Of a stretch of DNA of 64,000 nt, positions 1-10,659 are shown piece by piece. Position numbers and translations under genes: made by a program. The stretch covers positions 434,001 through 498,000 of the forward strand of contig NZ_SNUA01000001.1 of assembly GCF_004360225.1 (NCBI RefSeq). Reading direction: 5' to 3'. Under the pieces are notes generated by a model. It did not search any database. It was not told the origin of the DNA and worked only from the letters and a program-made list of their open reading frames with translations. Positions within the stretch are counted from its first letter, which is position 1; each line of letters begins with the position of its first letter. The DNA comes from Alcanivorax sp. 24 (GTDB taxonomy: Bacteria; Pseudomonadota; Gammaproteobacteria; Pseudomonadales; Alcanivoracaceae).

Positions 1-2
1 AC

Positions 3-3000
3 GGGCGCCATGCCGTCTGCATGCTGGACCGCAACGGCCTGCGTCCGGCCCGCTGGGTGATCACCAAGAACGGTTTCATCACGCTGTCCTCCGAGATCGG
101 TGTATACAGCTACCAGCCCGAGGACGTGGTGGCCAAAGGCCGCGTCGGACCCGGCCGGATCCTGGCCGTGGACGTCGAGAAGGGCGAGCTGCTGCAGACC
201 GAGGACATCGACAATCGTCTGAAAGTGCGCCACCCCTATCGCCAATGGCTCAGGGAGAACGCGCTTCGTATCGAGGCCGATTACCTTCCTGGCACCAAAC
301 ACATCGATGACATAAAACCGGAAGAGCTGCTCAGCTACCAGAAATTCTTCCAGGTCAGTTTCGAGGAGCGTGACCAGGTGCTGCGTCCGCTGGCTGAGGC
401 GGGCCAGGAGGCCACCGGCTCGATGGGCGACGACACGCCGATGGCCGTGCTGAGCCAGCGCCAGCGCCCGCTGTATGACTACTTCCGGCAACAGTTCGCG
501 CAGGTGACCAACCCGCCCATCGATCCGCTGCGTGAAGCGATTGTGATGAGCCTGGAAACCTGTATTGGCGCCGAGCGCAATGTGTTCGAGGAAACCGCTG
601 ACCATGCGGACCGGGCCATCCTCTCCACGCCGGTGCTGTCCTACGCCAAGTATCACAACCTGCTGGACATCGACCGGCCGGGCTACCGCTCCGAGCGGTT
701 GAGTCTGCACTATGACCCGGCCCTGGGACTGCGGGCGGCGGTCCATGCTCTGTGTGAAAAAGCCGAGCAAGCGGTGCGTGACGGTGTCGTCCTGTTGGTG
801 CTGTCCGACAACGGCATCAGCCCGGATACACTGACAATTCATGCGCTGATGGCCTGTGGCGCGGTGCATCACCACCTGACCGGATGCGGCTTGCGCAGTG
901 ATGCCAACATCATTGTCGAGACCGCCACCGCCCGTGACGCCCACCACTTCGCCGTTCTCTTCGGTTTCGGTGCCACCGCGGTGTTCCCCTACCTGGCCGA
1001 GGATATCCTGGCCGATATGGTCAAGCGCGGCGAGTTGCTGGGCGACGTGGTGGAACTGCAGAAGAATTTCCGCAAAGGCATCAACAAGGGATTGATGAAG
1101 ATCCTCTCCAAGATGGGGATCTCCACCATCACCTCCTACCGTGGCGCTCAACTGTTCGAAGCCGTGGGTATTGCCAGCGACGTGGTGGATTTGTGCTTCC
1201 GGGGGGTGCAGAGCCGCATCGAAGGGGCTACCTTCGAGGACTTTGAGAGCGACCAGAAAACCATCGCCGCCGACGCCTGGAAACAACGTAAGCCAATCGA
1301 TGCCGGTGGTGTGCTCAAGTACATCCACGGCAAGGAATACCACGCCTACAATCCGGATGTGGTGCACGCTATCCACCGTGCCGTGCAGAACGGCGATTAC
1401 CAGGCGTACAAGGAATTCGCCGAGCTGGTCAATGACCGCCCGGTGGCGACCCTGCGCGACCTGTTGAGAGTGCGCGGCGATGTGACGCCGGTGCCGCTGG
1501 AAGAGGTGGAGCCGATCGAAACGATTTTGCCGCGTTTCGACTCCGCCGGTATGTCGCTGGGCGCGCTCAGTCCGGAAGCTCACGAAGCCATCGCCACCGC
1601 CATGAACCGTCTGGGAGGGCGTTCAAACTCCGGTGAAGGCGGCGAGGACCCGGCCCGTTATGGCACCGAGCGTGTTTCCAAGATCAAGCAGATCGCTTCT
1701 GGCCGGTTCGGTGTGACCCCGCATTACCTGGTCAACGCCGAAGTGCTGCAAATCAAAGTGGCCCAGGGCGCCAAGCCTGGTGAGGGCGGCCAGTTGCCCG
1801 GTGGTAAGGTCAATGCGTTGATCGCCCGCCTGCGTCACTCCGTGCCCGGCGTGACCCTGATTTCACCGCCGCCGCACCACGACATTTACTCCATCGAGGA
1901 TCTGGCTCAGCTGATCTTCGACCTCAAGCAGGTCAATCCGCAGGCCCAGGTGTCGGTGAAACTGGTGTCCGAGCCCGGTGTTGGCACGGTGGCTTCCGGC
2001 GTGGCCAAGGCCTACGCCGATCTGATCACCATCTCCGGTTACGACGGCGGTACCGCCGCCAGCCCGCTGACGTCCATCCGTTACGCCGGTTCCCCTTGGG
2101 AACTGGGGCTGGCGGAAGCGCACCAGGCACTGCGTGCCAACGATCTGCGCCAGAAGATCCGCCTGCAGACCGATGGTGGTCTGAAGACCGGGCTGGACGT
2201 GATCAAGGCGGCCATCCTCGGCGCTGAGTCGTTCGGCTTTGGTACCATGCCAATGGTCGTGCTCGGCTGTAAGTACCTGCGTATCTGTCACCTGAACAAC
2301 TGCGCCACTGGTGTGGCCACCCAGCGGGACGACCTGCGCAAGGAGCATTTCATCGGCGCGCCGGAAATGCTGATGAACTACTTCACCTTCGTTGCCCGTG
2401 AAGTGCGCGAATTGCTGGCGGCGCTCGGTATCAAGAGCTTGCCGGAACTGATCGGCCGTACCGATCTGCTGGAGCGCATCGAAGGTCTGACCGAGAAACA
2501 GAAGCGTCTGGATCTGCTGCCGATCCTGCGCAATGACCATGTGCCGGCGGACAAGCCGACCCATTGTCAGGTGCAGCGCAACGAGCCGTTCGACAAGGGC
2601 GTGCTCAACGCCAAAATGATGGAAGAAATGCGCACCGCCGTGGAAGGCAAAAGCGGTGGCTCGTTCCACTACACCATCACCAACTGCGACCGTTCCGTGG
2701 GCGCCACGGTGTCCGGGGAAATTGCCAGACACCACGGTAACCTGGGCATGGAAAGCGCGCCGATCCGGGTTCGCTTCACCGGCACCGCCGGGCAGAGCTT
2801 TGGTGTGTTCAACGCCGGCGGCTTGCACCTGTATCTGGAAGGTGATGCCAACGACTATGTCGGTAAAGGCATGGCCGGCGGCAAAGTGGTGATACGCCCG
2901 CCCAAGGGCAGCCCGTTCAAGACCCAGGATACCGCCATCATCGGTAACACCTGTCTGTACGGCGCCACTGGTGGCAAGTTGTTCGCCGCCGGCACCGCCG

Positions 3001-3413
3001 GTGAGCGTTTCGCGGTGCGTAACTCCGGCGCCCATGCGGTGGTGGAAGGGGCTGGTGATCACTGCTGTGAATATATGACCGGCGGTTGCGTCACCGTGCT
3101 GGGCCATACAGGCCACAACTTCGGTGCCGGCATGACCGGGGGCTTCGCCTTCGTGCTGGATCAGGATAATGACTTCTTCGACCGCATCAACCCGGAATTG
3201 ATTGAACTGCATCGGATCAGTTCCGAGTCCACTGAATCCCATCGCGCTCATCTGCGTCATGTGATCGAGGAATACGTGGACGAAACCGGCAGCGAGTGGG
3301 GCCGGGAGATCCTGGACAATTTCGATGCCATGAGCCGCAAGTTCTGGCTGGTCAAACCCAAGGCGGCGAGCCTGGAAGACCTGCTCAAGAGCACGCGTGC
3401 GAACCCGGCATAA
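3..3413 (+). CDS. gltB: Glutamate synthase large subunit, 5' end outside window
   Basis: Large subunit of NADPH-dependent glutamate synthase, which makes two glutamates from glutamine and 2-oxoglutarate in the cytoplasm. The frame is open to the window edge and reads GRHAVC before the first Met, so the N-terminal glutamine amidotransferase domain lies mostly upstream. About 1136 residues remain: the central domain, the FMN-binding synthase barrel, a Cys cluster CX5CX4C ([12 protein letters not shown], near nt 2268-2303) for the 3Fe-4S centre, and the Gly-rich C-terminal beta-helix. It stops 12 bp before gltD, as expected for an operon. Known family features match throughout. Only the missing 5' part limits the call. 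Confidence 0.97.
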   Translation, partial: GRHAVCMLDRNGLRPARWVITKNGFITLSSEIGVYSYQPEDVVAKGRVGPGRILAVDVEKGELLQTEDIDNRLKVRHPYRQWLRENALRIEADYLPGTKHIDDIKPEELLSYQKFFQVSFEERDQVLRPLAEAGQEATGSMGDDTPMAVLSQRQRPLYDYFRQQFAQVTNPPIDPLREAIVMSLETCIGAERNVFEETADHADRAILSTPVLSYAKYHNLLDIDRPGYRSERLSLHYDPALGLRAAVHALCEKAEQAVRDGVVLLVLSDNGISPDTLTIHALMACGAVHHHLTGCGLRSDANIIVETATARDAHHFAVLFGFGATAVFPYLAEDILADMVKRGELLGDVVELQKNFRKGINKGLMKILSKMGISTITSYRGAQLFEAVGIASDVVDLCFRGVQSRIEGATFEDFESDQKTIAADAWKQRKPIDAGGVLKYIHGKEYHAYNPDVVHAIHRAVQNGDYQAYKEFAELVNDRPVATLRDLLRVRGDVTPVPLEEVEPIETILPRFDSAGMSLGALSPEAHEAIATAMNRLGGRSNSGEGGEDPARYGTERVSKIKQIASGRFGVTPHYLVNAEVLQIKVAQGAKPGEGGQLPGGKVNALIARLRHSVPGVTLISPPPHHDIYSIEDLAQLIFDLKQVNPQAQVSVKLVSEPGVGTVASGVAKAYADLITISGYDGGTAASPLTSIRYAGSPWELGLAEAHQALRANDLRQKIRLQTDGGLKTGLDVIKAAILGAESFGFGTMPMVVLGCKYLRICHLNNCATGVATQRDDLRKEHFIGAPEMLMNYFTFVAREVRELLAALGIKSLPELIGRTDLLERIEGLTEKQKRLDLLPILRNDHVPADKPTHCQVQRNEPFDKGVLNAKMMEEMRTAVEGKSGGSFHYTITNCDRSVGATVSGEIARHHGNLGMESAPIRVRFTGTAGQSFGVFNAGGLHLYLEGDANDYVGKGMAGGKVVIRPPKGSPFKTQDTAIIGNTCLYGATGGKLFAAGTAGERFAVRNSGAHAVVEGAGDHCCEYMTGGCVTVLGHTGHNFGAGMTGGFAFVLDQDNDFFDRINPELIELHRISSESTESHRAHLRHVIEEYVDETGSEWGREILDNFDAMSRKFWLVKPKAASLEDLLKSTRANPA

Positions 3414-4847
<1,434 letters not shown>

Positions 4848-4850
4848 AGG

Positions 4851-4978
4851 CGCTTTCACGCAACACGCCCGCACGCAACACGCTAAGGGGCCTGCTTTCG
4901 CAGGCCCTTTTTCTATATGATGCGATAGTCTTTTTATGCTTTGCGTGTTCGCGTGCCAGCGTGTTGCGTGAAAACGCT
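4851..4978. repeat. Inverted-repeat element, copy A
   Basis: Arms CGCTTTCACGCAACACGC (4851-4868) and its near-complement AGCGTGTTGCGTGAAAACGC (4958-4977) flank about 90 bp holding the gltD terminator. An internal second copy of ACGCAACACGC is followed by TAAG. A related element lies between bioF and bioH (12961-13097). This looks like a short dispersed palindromic or MITE-like repeat. No transposase is associated. Confidence 0.7.
4888..4912 (+). terminator. Rho-independent terminator after gltD
   Basis: GGGCCTGC (4888-4895), loop TTTC, GCAGGCCC (4900-4907), then TTTTT. The 8-bp stem is perfect and lies 40 bp after the gltD stop, inside the inverted-repeat element. Confidence 0.9.
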
Positions 4979-4993
4979 TTTCAAGGAATCCCC

Positions 4994-6067
4994 ATGACCC
5001 ACGCCCCGCTCCAAAACGACCGCTTCCTCCGCGCGCTGGCCCGCGAACCCGTGGACCGCACCCCGATCTGGATGATGCGCCAGGCCGGGCGCTATCTGCC
5101 GGAATACCGTGCCAGCCGGGAGACGGCCGGGTCGTTCATGGATTTGTGCCGTAACGCCGAACTGGCCTGCGAAGTAACGCTGCAACCGCTGGAGCGCTAC
5201 CCGCTGGACGCGGCGATTCTGTTTTCCGACATTCTCACCGTGCCGGACGCGATGGGGTTGGGCCTCTATTTTGAAACCGGAGAGGGGCCGAAATTCCACA
5301 AGACGGTGCGCACCGAGCAGGACGTGGCGGCGCTGCCGGTGCCGAACGCGGAGAGTGACCTGGATTACGTCATGCGCGCGGTTTCCACTATTCGTGGCGC
5401 GCTCAATGGGCGGGTGCCGCTGATCGGCTTCTCCGGCAGCCCCTGGACGCTCGCCACCTACATGGTGGAAGGTGGCTCCAGCAAGGACTTTCGCCACCTC
5501 AAGGCGATGATCTACAGCCAGCCGGAGGTGGCCCACGCGCTGCTGGAGAAACTGGCCCTGGCGGTGACCGATTACCTTAACGCCCAGATTCGTCACGGTG
5601 CCCAGGCGGTGCAGATTTTCGATACCTGGGGCGGGACCCTGTCCGCCGAGGCCTACCGGGAGTTTTCCCTGGCCTACATGCAACGCATCGTCAACGGCCT
5701 GATCCGCGATCACGAAGGCCGCAAGGTGCCGGTGATCCTGTTCACCAAGAACGGCGGCTTGTGGCTGGAAGCCATGGCGGATACCGGTTGCGATGCCTTG
5801 GGGCTGGACTGGACCGTGAACATCGGTGACGCCCGCCGCCGGGTCGGCGAGCGGGTGGCTCTGCAAGGCAACATGGATCCGGCGGTGCTGTACGCCGATC
5901 CCGCCGCCATCCGCACTGAAGTGAAGCGTATCCTGGACGATTTCGGCGATCATCCGGGCCATATCTTCAACCTGGGGCACGGCATCACCCCCCATGTGGA
6001 CCCGGAACACGCCCGGGCCTTCATTGAGGCGGTGGTGGAGTTGGGCGCCAAGAAAGACGGCCCGTGA
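4994..6067 (+). CDS. hemE: Uroporphyrinogen decarboxylase
   Basis: Converts uroporphyrinogen III to coproporphyrinogen III by removing four carboxyl groups; a cytoplasmic haem biosynthesis step. The protein has 357 residues, the usual family length. The N-terminal signature [16 protein letters not shown] carries the substrate-binding arginines, and LFSDIL carries the conserved aspartate. The frame is open further upstream, but ATG 4994 follows AAGGA at a suitable distance and gives the family N-terminus; earlier starts would run through the gltD terminator. hemE after gltBD is the order seen in pseudomonads. A GACGGCCC/GGGCCGT hairpin overlaps its stop codon but lacks a clear T-tract. Confidence 0.96.
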   Translation: MTHAPLQNDRFLRALAREPVDRTPIWMMRQAGRYLPEYRASRETAGSFMDLCRNAELACEVTLQPLERYPLDAAILFSDILTVPDAMGLGLYFETGEGPKFHKTVRTEQDVAALPVPNAESDLDYVMRAVSTIRGALNGRVPLIGFSGSPWTLATYMVEGGSSKDFRHLKAMIYSQPEVAHALLEKLALAVTDYLNAQIRHGAQAVQIFDTWGGTLSAEAYREFSLAYMQRIVNGLIRDHEGRKVPVILFTKNGGLWLEAMADTGCDALGLDWTVNIGDARRRVGERVALQGNMDPAVLYADPAAIRTEVKRILDDFGDHPGHIFNLGHGITPHVDPEHARAFIEAVVELGAKKDGP

Positions 6068-6429
6068 AGGGCCGTTAAAACTAGGAAAAAACAGCAAAAA
6101 CAAGGAACGCATGTCGACCGTTTGGATGCGGTAACGGCGCCATGCAATTGCCACCTTACTCCTGTTTGTGCATAAGAAAAACCCCTGGCTACGAAGCCTC
6201 CGTGGGAGGTCCCCATGGTACTTGGCAAGCTCACTGATATGCCGCCACGCTAGCACGCCATTCGCCAGCAGGCTGGCTCCCACGGATCATGCTACGAAGC
6301 CGCTGTGGGAAGCGGCCTTGGCCGCGAATGCCCCGCTGGCCGTTGGCCATTCGCTTGCCAGCAAGCTTCCCACAGCGGCTTCGTGGCGATCTGTGAATTC
6401 ATGCTGAATGAGCCTGGCTTTCCTTTTGC
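6068..6429. repeat. REP-like palindromic repeat region after hemE
   Basis: No gene is supported here. A perfect 19-bp inverted repeat is present: CGAAGCCGCTGTGGGAAGC at 6295-6313 and its complement at 6365-6383, separated by 51 bp. The preceding block 6261-6294 is nearly identical to 8740-8772. A partial related block (ACGAAGCCTCCGTGGGAG) lies near 6193. This is a REP/BIME-like extragenic palindromic cluster. Confidence 0.8.
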
Positions 6430-6888
6430 TTACTGACCAATCCGTCGCAACTGATAAAGATTCCGGGTGGTGGCCACCACCTCGCCGTGGCTGTCCTTGA
6501 GTTCGGTGTCCCAGGCGAAGTCGCATTTGCCATTGGCCTCGGCTTCGGCCTGAATTCGCTGAACATCCTCCTCGCTGATGCGGACTTCCACTTCGATATC
6601 GGTGGTGGCCGGGCGTCGGAAGCGGATCTGCATGTCCTTGACGATGGGGTAGAAGCGGGAGGTATCGAAGCTGGTCATGTAGATCACGCCGCCGGGCAGT
6701 TCCGCCAGGGTATAGAGCGCCCCGGCGTACATAGTGCCCACGTGGTTGTGGTTTGGGGCCAGCGGCATTTTCATCCGGCAATAGCCCCGGTCCACTTCCA
6801 GGGTTTCCACCCCGCACCTTTCCACGAAGGGGAAGGCACGGCCGGCGTGGGTTTGGATCTGTTCCCGTTGTTCTTCGCTCAGGGTCAT
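6430..6888 (-). CDS. Hotdog-fold thioesterase-like protein (YiiD/DUF4442 type)
   Basis: A 152-residue protein with the look of a small hotdog-fold thioesterase. The central HNHVGTMYAGALYTLAE segment corresponds to the helix and active-site loop of PaaI/YiiD-like proteins, and a C-terminal strand-rich half follows (VEVRISEED, FAWDTELKD). Substrate is unknown; such enzymes usually hydrolyse acyl-CoA or acyl-carrier thioesters. Its ATG overlaps the stop of the upstream pterin dehydratase gene by one base (TAATG), so the two are translationally coupled. No export signal is seen. The family assignment is fair; the exact function cannot be read from sequence. Confidence 0.75.
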   Translation of the reverse strand: MTLSEEQREQIQTHAGRAFPFVERCGVETLEVDRGYCRMKMPLAPNHNHVGTMYAGALYTLAELPGGVIYMTSFDTSRFYPIVKDMQIRFRRPATTDIEVEVRISEEDVQRIQAEAEANGKCDFAWDTELKDSHGEVVATTRNLYQLRRIGQ

Positions 6889-7232
6889 TAACCGGCTCTC
6901 AGATAAAGTTGATCGGTCTTCGCCGCGCAGATGAAGTCATTTCGGTGCAGACCGTTGATCTTGTGGGTCCACCAGGTCACCGTCACCTTGCCGTACTCGG
7001 TGAGCAGGGCAGGATGATGACCTTCTTCCTCGGCCATGGCGCCCACCTGGTTGGTGAACGCCAGAGCGTCATTGAAGTCGTGGAAGGAGTATTGGCGTTG
7101 CAAGCGTTCCTCGCCGTCTTCCTCAATGCGCTTCCAGTCCGGAATTTCCTCGGCCAGGGTCTCGGCCTCCTGGTCGCTGATCAGGGGCGCATCGGCACGG
7201 CAGGCCTCGCAACGCTGTTGATGCAGAGACAT
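6888..7232 (-). CDS. phhB: Pterin-4a-carbinolamine dehydratase
   Basis: A 114-residue protein of the PCD/DCoH family, which dehydrates 4a-hydroxytetrahydropterin to recycle the cofactor of phenylalanine hydroxylase. The family core is visible: W-K near residue 33, [12 protein letters not shown], and the catalytic histidine region [21 protein letters not shown]. Two N-terminal cysteines form CEAC. Start ATG 7232 follows AAGGAG at 7 bp. It is the first gene of a two-gene unit with the hotdog protein. No phenylalanine hydroxylase is in the window, so its physiological partner is elsewhere or its role differs. The symbol is by family resemblance. Confidence 0.88.
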   Translation of the reverse strand: MSLHQQRCEACRADAPLISDQEAETLAEEIPDWKRIEEDGEERLQRQYSFHDFNDALAFTNQVGAMAEEEGHHPALLTEYGKVTVTWWTHKINGLHRNDFICAAKTDQLYLRAG

Positions 7233-7311
7233 GATGAGGCTCCTTGTAGGGGTTGCGGGTCATTTCCAGATTAGTGCATTGGCACGGTGCTCGCATCCGT
7301 CTTTCCGGTGA

Positions 7312-8580
7312 TCAGCCGCGGCCCAGCAGATCCCGGGCAATGGCGATCACCTGCATTTCGTCGGTGCCGGCATAAATCTGCAGGATCTTGGCATCGCGCA
7401 TCAACTGCTCCACCCGGGACTCGCGCATGTAGCCATAGCCGCCATGGATCTGCACCGCTTCGGTGGCCACTTCCATGGCGGCCTGGGCGGCATAGAGTTT
7501 CATCGCCGAGGCCTCGGCCAGGGTCATCTGTTTGCCGGCGCCGGTCAGGTCGATGTAGCGGAACACCATGTTCTGCAGATTGCCGCGGGCGACTTCCATC
7601 TTCGCCAGCTTCAGCTGGATCAATTGATTCTCGCCGATGGCACGACCGAACTGGACTCGCTCGCGGGCGTAACCGACCGACAGTTCCAGAGCCCGCTCCA
7701 CCATGCCCAGCGCCATGGCGGCGACGCCGGCCCGTTCCTGCATGAAGGTGGACTTTGCGCCGGAACGGCCATAGCTGGTTTCGCTACCGCCAAGCAGGCG
7801 GTCCACGCCGACTTTGACGTCATCGAAAAACAGTTCTCCGGTGGGCGAGGAACCGATGCCCATCTTCTTGAACGGTTTGGACTGGGTCAGACCTTCCATA
7901 CCGCTGTCGAGGATGAAGGAGACGATTTTGCGGTCCCGGGGCTCAATCCCTTCTTCGTCCAGTTTGCAGATCAGGATGATGGTGTCGGCGTAGGGGCCGT
8001 TGGTAATCCAGGTTTTGGAGCCGTTGATGATGTAACCGCCATCGCCGTCACGGCGGGCCACGGTCTTCATCTGGCCGAAGGCGTCGGAGCCGGAATTGGG
8101 TTCGGAAATGGCCCAGGCGCCGATCTTCTCCATGGTCAGCAGGGGAAGGGCCCAGCGTTCTTTTTGTTCCAGGGTGCCTTTGCTCATGATGGCGCCACCG
8201 GCCAGGCCCATGGACACGCCCATGGCGGTGACCAGCCCCTGAGCGTGGCGACACAGCTCAATGGTGGGAATCAGACGTAGAGCCGCCTGTTCGGCCGCGG
8301 CGGAGGCGCTTTTCTTGCCCTCCTCCTGTTTCGGTGTGCCGGCCTTTTCCCTGGCGATCTGGCGTTCGAAGCTCTGCCGCGCCATTTCGTCCATGCCGAA
8401 GGTTTTGATCATCTTGCGCAGGATGTCGTAAGGCGGGACGCCGTTGTATTCGATGTCGTCCAGATTGGGCACCACTTCCTTGGCGATAAAGTCGCGCACC
8501 ATTTTCTGGATCATTTGTTGTTGTTCGTTCCACTCGATCATGACACTGGGGATCCTGAGGCTCTTGGGTTCCACTGACAT
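7312..8580 (-). CDS. Acyl-CoA dehydrogenase
   Basis: A 422-residue FAD enzyme of the acyl-CoA dehydrogenase superfamily, introducing an alpha-beta double bond into acyl-CoA. Typical signatures are present: AWAISEPNSGSDAFG in the middle domain and QIHGGYGYMRESRVEQLMRD near the C-terminus. An unusual Ala/Lys-rich insert (GTPKQEEGKKSASAAAEQ) lies at about residues 81-98, between helices of the N-terminal domain. An internal Met at residue 14 is an alternative start; neither has a strong ribosome site. It stands alone, flanked by repeat-rich gaps. Substrate chain length cannot be judged. Confidence 0.9.
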   Translation of the reverse strand: MSVEPKSLRIPSVMIEWNEQQQMIQKMVRDFIAKEVVPNLDDIEYNGVPPYDILRKMIKTFGMDEMARQSFERQIAREKAGTPKQEEGKKSASAAAEQAALRLIPTIELCRHAQGLVTAMGVSMGLAGGAIMSKGTLEQKERWALPLLTMEKIGAWAISEPNSGSDAFGQMKTVARRDGDGGYIINGSKTWITNGPYADTIILICKLDEEGIEPRDRKIVSFILDSGMEGLTQSKPFKKMGIGSSPTGELFFDDVKVGVDRLLGGSETSYGRSGAKSTFMQERAGVAAMALGMVERALELSVGYARERVQFGRAIGENQLIQLKLAKMEVARGNLQNMVFRYIDLTGAGKQMTLAEASAMKLYAAQAAMEVATEAVQIHGGYGYMRESRVEQLMRDAKILQIYAGTDEMQVIAIARDLLGRG

Positions 8581-9016
8581 TAGCAGTGTCCCGATGGCGG
8601 GTCATTGATCTGGAGTGGTGGCGGAATTGGCGGAAATGGTCAGGGGGTGAGCGCTGGATGCCAGATGCTTAAGGCATGGGGCGTGACGCCAGACGCCAGA
8701 CGCTAAAGTCAAAACCCGGGACTGCCAAGCCGCTATATTCGCCAGCAAGCTGGTCTCCCACGGATCATGCCACGAAGCCGCTGTGGGAAGCTTGCTTGCA
8801 AGCGAATCGCCAATGGCCCAGGGCATTCGCGGTCAACGGAGCGCCGCCCGGACCTCTTCTCACAGCGGCGCTGTAGCCCCCTCTGAATGGAGGTCTTCGA
8901 GGTAACCGAGCAATACGGGAGCCCCCGCCGGAGCGCCCCTTCCCTCTAAACCGCGAGGAACCATAAAAAAGGCGTTTTAGAGCTTGCCAGGGCGCTGGGT
9001 CTGGTTTTGCATTGCC
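8581..9016. repeat. REP-like and heptad-repeat gap
   Basis: No gene is supported. It contains GATGCCA heptads at 8657-8668, GACGCCA heptads at 8685-8703 (2.7 copies), and a block at 8740-8791 nearly identical to 6261-6313, ending in the same CGAAGCCGCTGTGGGAAGC (8773-8791). The heptads resemble, on the opposite strand, the GGCGTCC array that follows. Confidence 0.75.
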
Positions 9017-9121
9017 GGCGTCCGGCGTCCGGCGTCCGGCGTCCGGCGTCCGGCGTCCGGCGTCCGGCGTCCGGCGTCCGGCGTCCGGCGTCCGGCGTCC
9101 GGCGTCCGGCGTCCGGCGTCC
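9017..9121. repeat. Tandem array of 15 copies of GGCGTCC
   Basis: Fifteen exact, uninterrupted copies of the 7-bp unit GGCGTCC cover 105 bp. The array ends two bases before the stop codon of the comB-like gene on the minus strand. The 7-bp period keeps all frames open, which creates spurious reading frames rich in SGVRRP. An exact heptanucleotide run of this length is likely to vary in copy number. Confidence 0.97.
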
Positions 9122-9123
9122 GC

Positions 9124-9798
9124 TCAGCCCACCCTGTCGATCCGTGGCAGCGGCTCGAAGCTTACCTTCATCACCAGCCCATCATCCCCGGCGTTGCTAC
9201 TGGCCATGTGAATATCCTCGGGGCGCAGGCGCGGGTGGCTGCCGTCGAAGAACTTCCGTGCCGCGAAGGCGTTACGGGTGCGCTCCTGGGCCTGTTCCAG
9301 GGTGATGCCGTCGCCGCCCAGCAAAGCCCGAATGTACTCGGCGCAGGCCACGTCCTCGTCCCCGGTGGGGTGGGAAGCCACCAGCACCACCGACGGTGGG
9401 GCTTTTTCTTGAATATAACGGGCGGTGGCCTCGGCATTGATCAGCGCCGCCACCAGCACCTCCCGGCTGTCCCGTGCCCGCAGGGTGGCGGTGACGCCGT
9501 TGGTGGTGCGCAGGATCATGGTGCGGTCCGTCACGTCGCTGTTGGCGATTTCCCAGGGGGAGTTGCCGTAGTCAAAACCCTTGATCGGCAACGCCTGCAC
9601 CTCGCCGGCCAGCAGTGCCTGGGGGTGGTGCTCGCGCAGGGCGAAGGCTTCCTCCGCCGTGGCCACCGGCAAAATGTGATCGAGACCGCCGACGAACGCC
9701 TGATGGCTGGTGGTAAAGGCGCGGATCACATCAATGATCACGGTGATGCCGTCGATATTGTGTGGCGGATTGTGGCCTTGAGCGATGCTGATTTTCAT
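9124..9798 (-). CDS. comB: 2-phosphosulfolactate phosphatase family protein (ComB-like)
   Basis: A 224-residue protein of the ComB family, magnesium-dependent phosphatases first known from coenzyme M synthesis that remove phosphate from 2-phosphosulfolactate. Family signatures are visible: VIIDVIRAFTT near the N-terminus, LAGEVQ, GNSPWE and LRTTNGV. Bacteria carrying ComB usually lack coenzyme M, so the physiological substrate here is unknown. Its stop codon lies two bases from the heptad array, so transcripts run directly into the repeat. The gene is monocistronic; a GGTGCCG/CGGCACC hairpin lies upstream. Family call is firm, the role is not. Confidence 0.85.
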   Translation of the reverse strand: MKISIAQGHNPPHNIDGITVIIDVIRAFTTSHQAFVGGLDHILPVATAEEAFALREHHPQALLAGEVQALPIKGFDYGNSPWEIANSDVTDRTMILRTTNGVTATLRARDSREVLVAALINAEATARYIQEKAPPSVVLVASHPTGDEDVACAEYIRALLGGDGITLEQAQERTRNAFAARKFFDGSHPRLRPEDIHMASSNAGDDGLVMKVSFEPLPRIDRVG

Positions 9799-9845
9799 GG
9801 CGCGAGCGGATCCCTCGAATGGAGCAAGCGCGTATTGTAGAGCCT

Positions 9846-9863
9846 GGTGCCGCCGACGGCACC
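9846..9863. other. Hairpin between comF and comB-like genes
   Basis: GGTGCCG, loop CCGA, CGGCACC forms a perfect 7-bp stem downstream of comF on the minus strand. There is no T-tract, so it may stabilise the comF transcript or be a weak terminator. Confidence 0.45.
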
Positions 9864-9903
9864 CTCAATCAGGACCCGGCCTGGTCATGGCCGGCGCTGA
9901 GCG

Positions 9904-10602
9904 CTAGCAGGTCCGTGACAGCACCCAGACCCGCACTTCGGCGGCACCGGCGGCCAGCAGTGTGGCGGCGGCTTCGCGGGCGCTGCCGCCGCTGGTCATG
10001 ACATCGTCCACCAATAACAACCGGAGCCCCCGGACTGGCGTCTGGATAGTGAAAGCGCCGTGCAGATTACGCAGCCGCTGGCGCCGGCTACTGCCCTGCT
10101 GATGCGCGGTGGCCCGCTGTCGGCGCAGGGCGGGGAGAACCGGCCTGCGCCAGAGTGGGGCCAGCAGATGGGCCAGACGCTCCGCCTGATCAAACCCGCG
10201 CCATAGCCGCCGGCGCCAATGCGCGCTGATCGGGCACAGGACATCGGCTTGCGCCCAGGGCAAAGGTCGCTGCGCCAGTAAGTGCGCGAACGCGCGCTCC
10301 TGGTACAGCTGACCATGGTGCTTATAGGCGGTAATCAAGCGATCCAGCGGGAAATCATAACGCCAGTCACAATGGGTGGTGGTGAAGGGAGGCGGTTGTT
10401 TCAGACAACGCCCACAGAGGGTGCCACAGCCACCGGCGGGATCCGGCAGGCCACAGCGACACAGGGTGGCGGGCAGACGGCAGCGCTGCTCCAGGAACTC
10501 CTGGCAGGGCGGGCACAGCGGCGCCCCGGCGCCCCGACCACACAACAAGCAGATCGAGTTGGGATGTTTTTTAACCAAATGTAAACTTTGGAAATGCTTC
10601 AT
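9904..10602 (-). CDS. comF: ComF family phosphoribosyltransferase-like protein
   Basis: A 232-residue ComF/GntX-type protein linked in other bacteria to DNA uptake and use of extracellular DNA. The N-terminus has zinc-finger-like cysteine pairs (CLLCG, CPPC, CRCG, CGTLCGRC). The C-terminal half has the phosphoribosyltransferase PRPP loop LLLVDDVMTSGGSA. The arrangement divergent from bioB is the same as in pseudomonads. Start ATG 10602 lies inside the BirA-like operator, so repressor binding could also block comF initiation. No other competence gene is present in the window. Confidence 0.9.
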   Translation of the reverse strand: MKHFQSLHLVKKHPNSICLLCGRGAGAPLCPPCQEFLEQRCRLPATLCRCGLPDPAGGCGTLCGRCLKQPPPFTTTHCDWRYDFPLDRLITAYKHHGQLYQERAFAHLLAQRPLPWAQADVLCPISAHWRRRLWRGFDQAERLAHLLAPLWRRPVLPALRRQRATAHQQGSSRRQRLRNLHGAFTIQTPVRGLRLLLVDDVMTSGGSAREAAATLLAAGAAEVRVWVLSRTC

Positions 10603-10610
10603 GGTTGACA
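10580..10610. promoter_or_regulatory. BirA-like biotin operator over the bioB promoter
   Basis: Half-sites TGTAAACT (10580-10587) and GGTTGACA (10603-10610) are separated by exactly 15 bp, matching the E. coli BirA pattern TGTAAACC-N15-GGTTTACA with one mismatch per half. The right half contains TTGACA (10605-10610), a perfect -35 hexamer, with a weak -10 candidate TAGCCT at 10628-10633. The site also covers the comF start codon. This predicts biotin-dependent repression. Confidence 0.75.
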
Positions 10611-10659
10611 GGGTGCCCGGGGCTGCCTAGCCTTTGGGATCTCAAGAAGGAGAACCAGC

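Noticed and set aside
101-108. TGTATACA within gltB as a GntR site
   Set aside because: It encodes the GVYS part of a conserved protein; one chance 8-mer in this window is unsurprising.
1863-3260. Long antisense frame of 465 codons within gltB
   Set aside because: It is a codon-bias shadow of the GC-rich gltB gene: His/Gly/Ala-rich with no family likeness, fully inside an unambiguous gene.
9017-9121. CRISPR array
   Set aside because: The repeats are 7 bp with no spacers; it is a simple tandem repeat.
9007-9840. Plus-strand frames across the heptad array and comB-like gene
   Set aside because: They read SGVRRP repeats, an artefact of the 7-bp unit, then the antisense of the comB-like gene.
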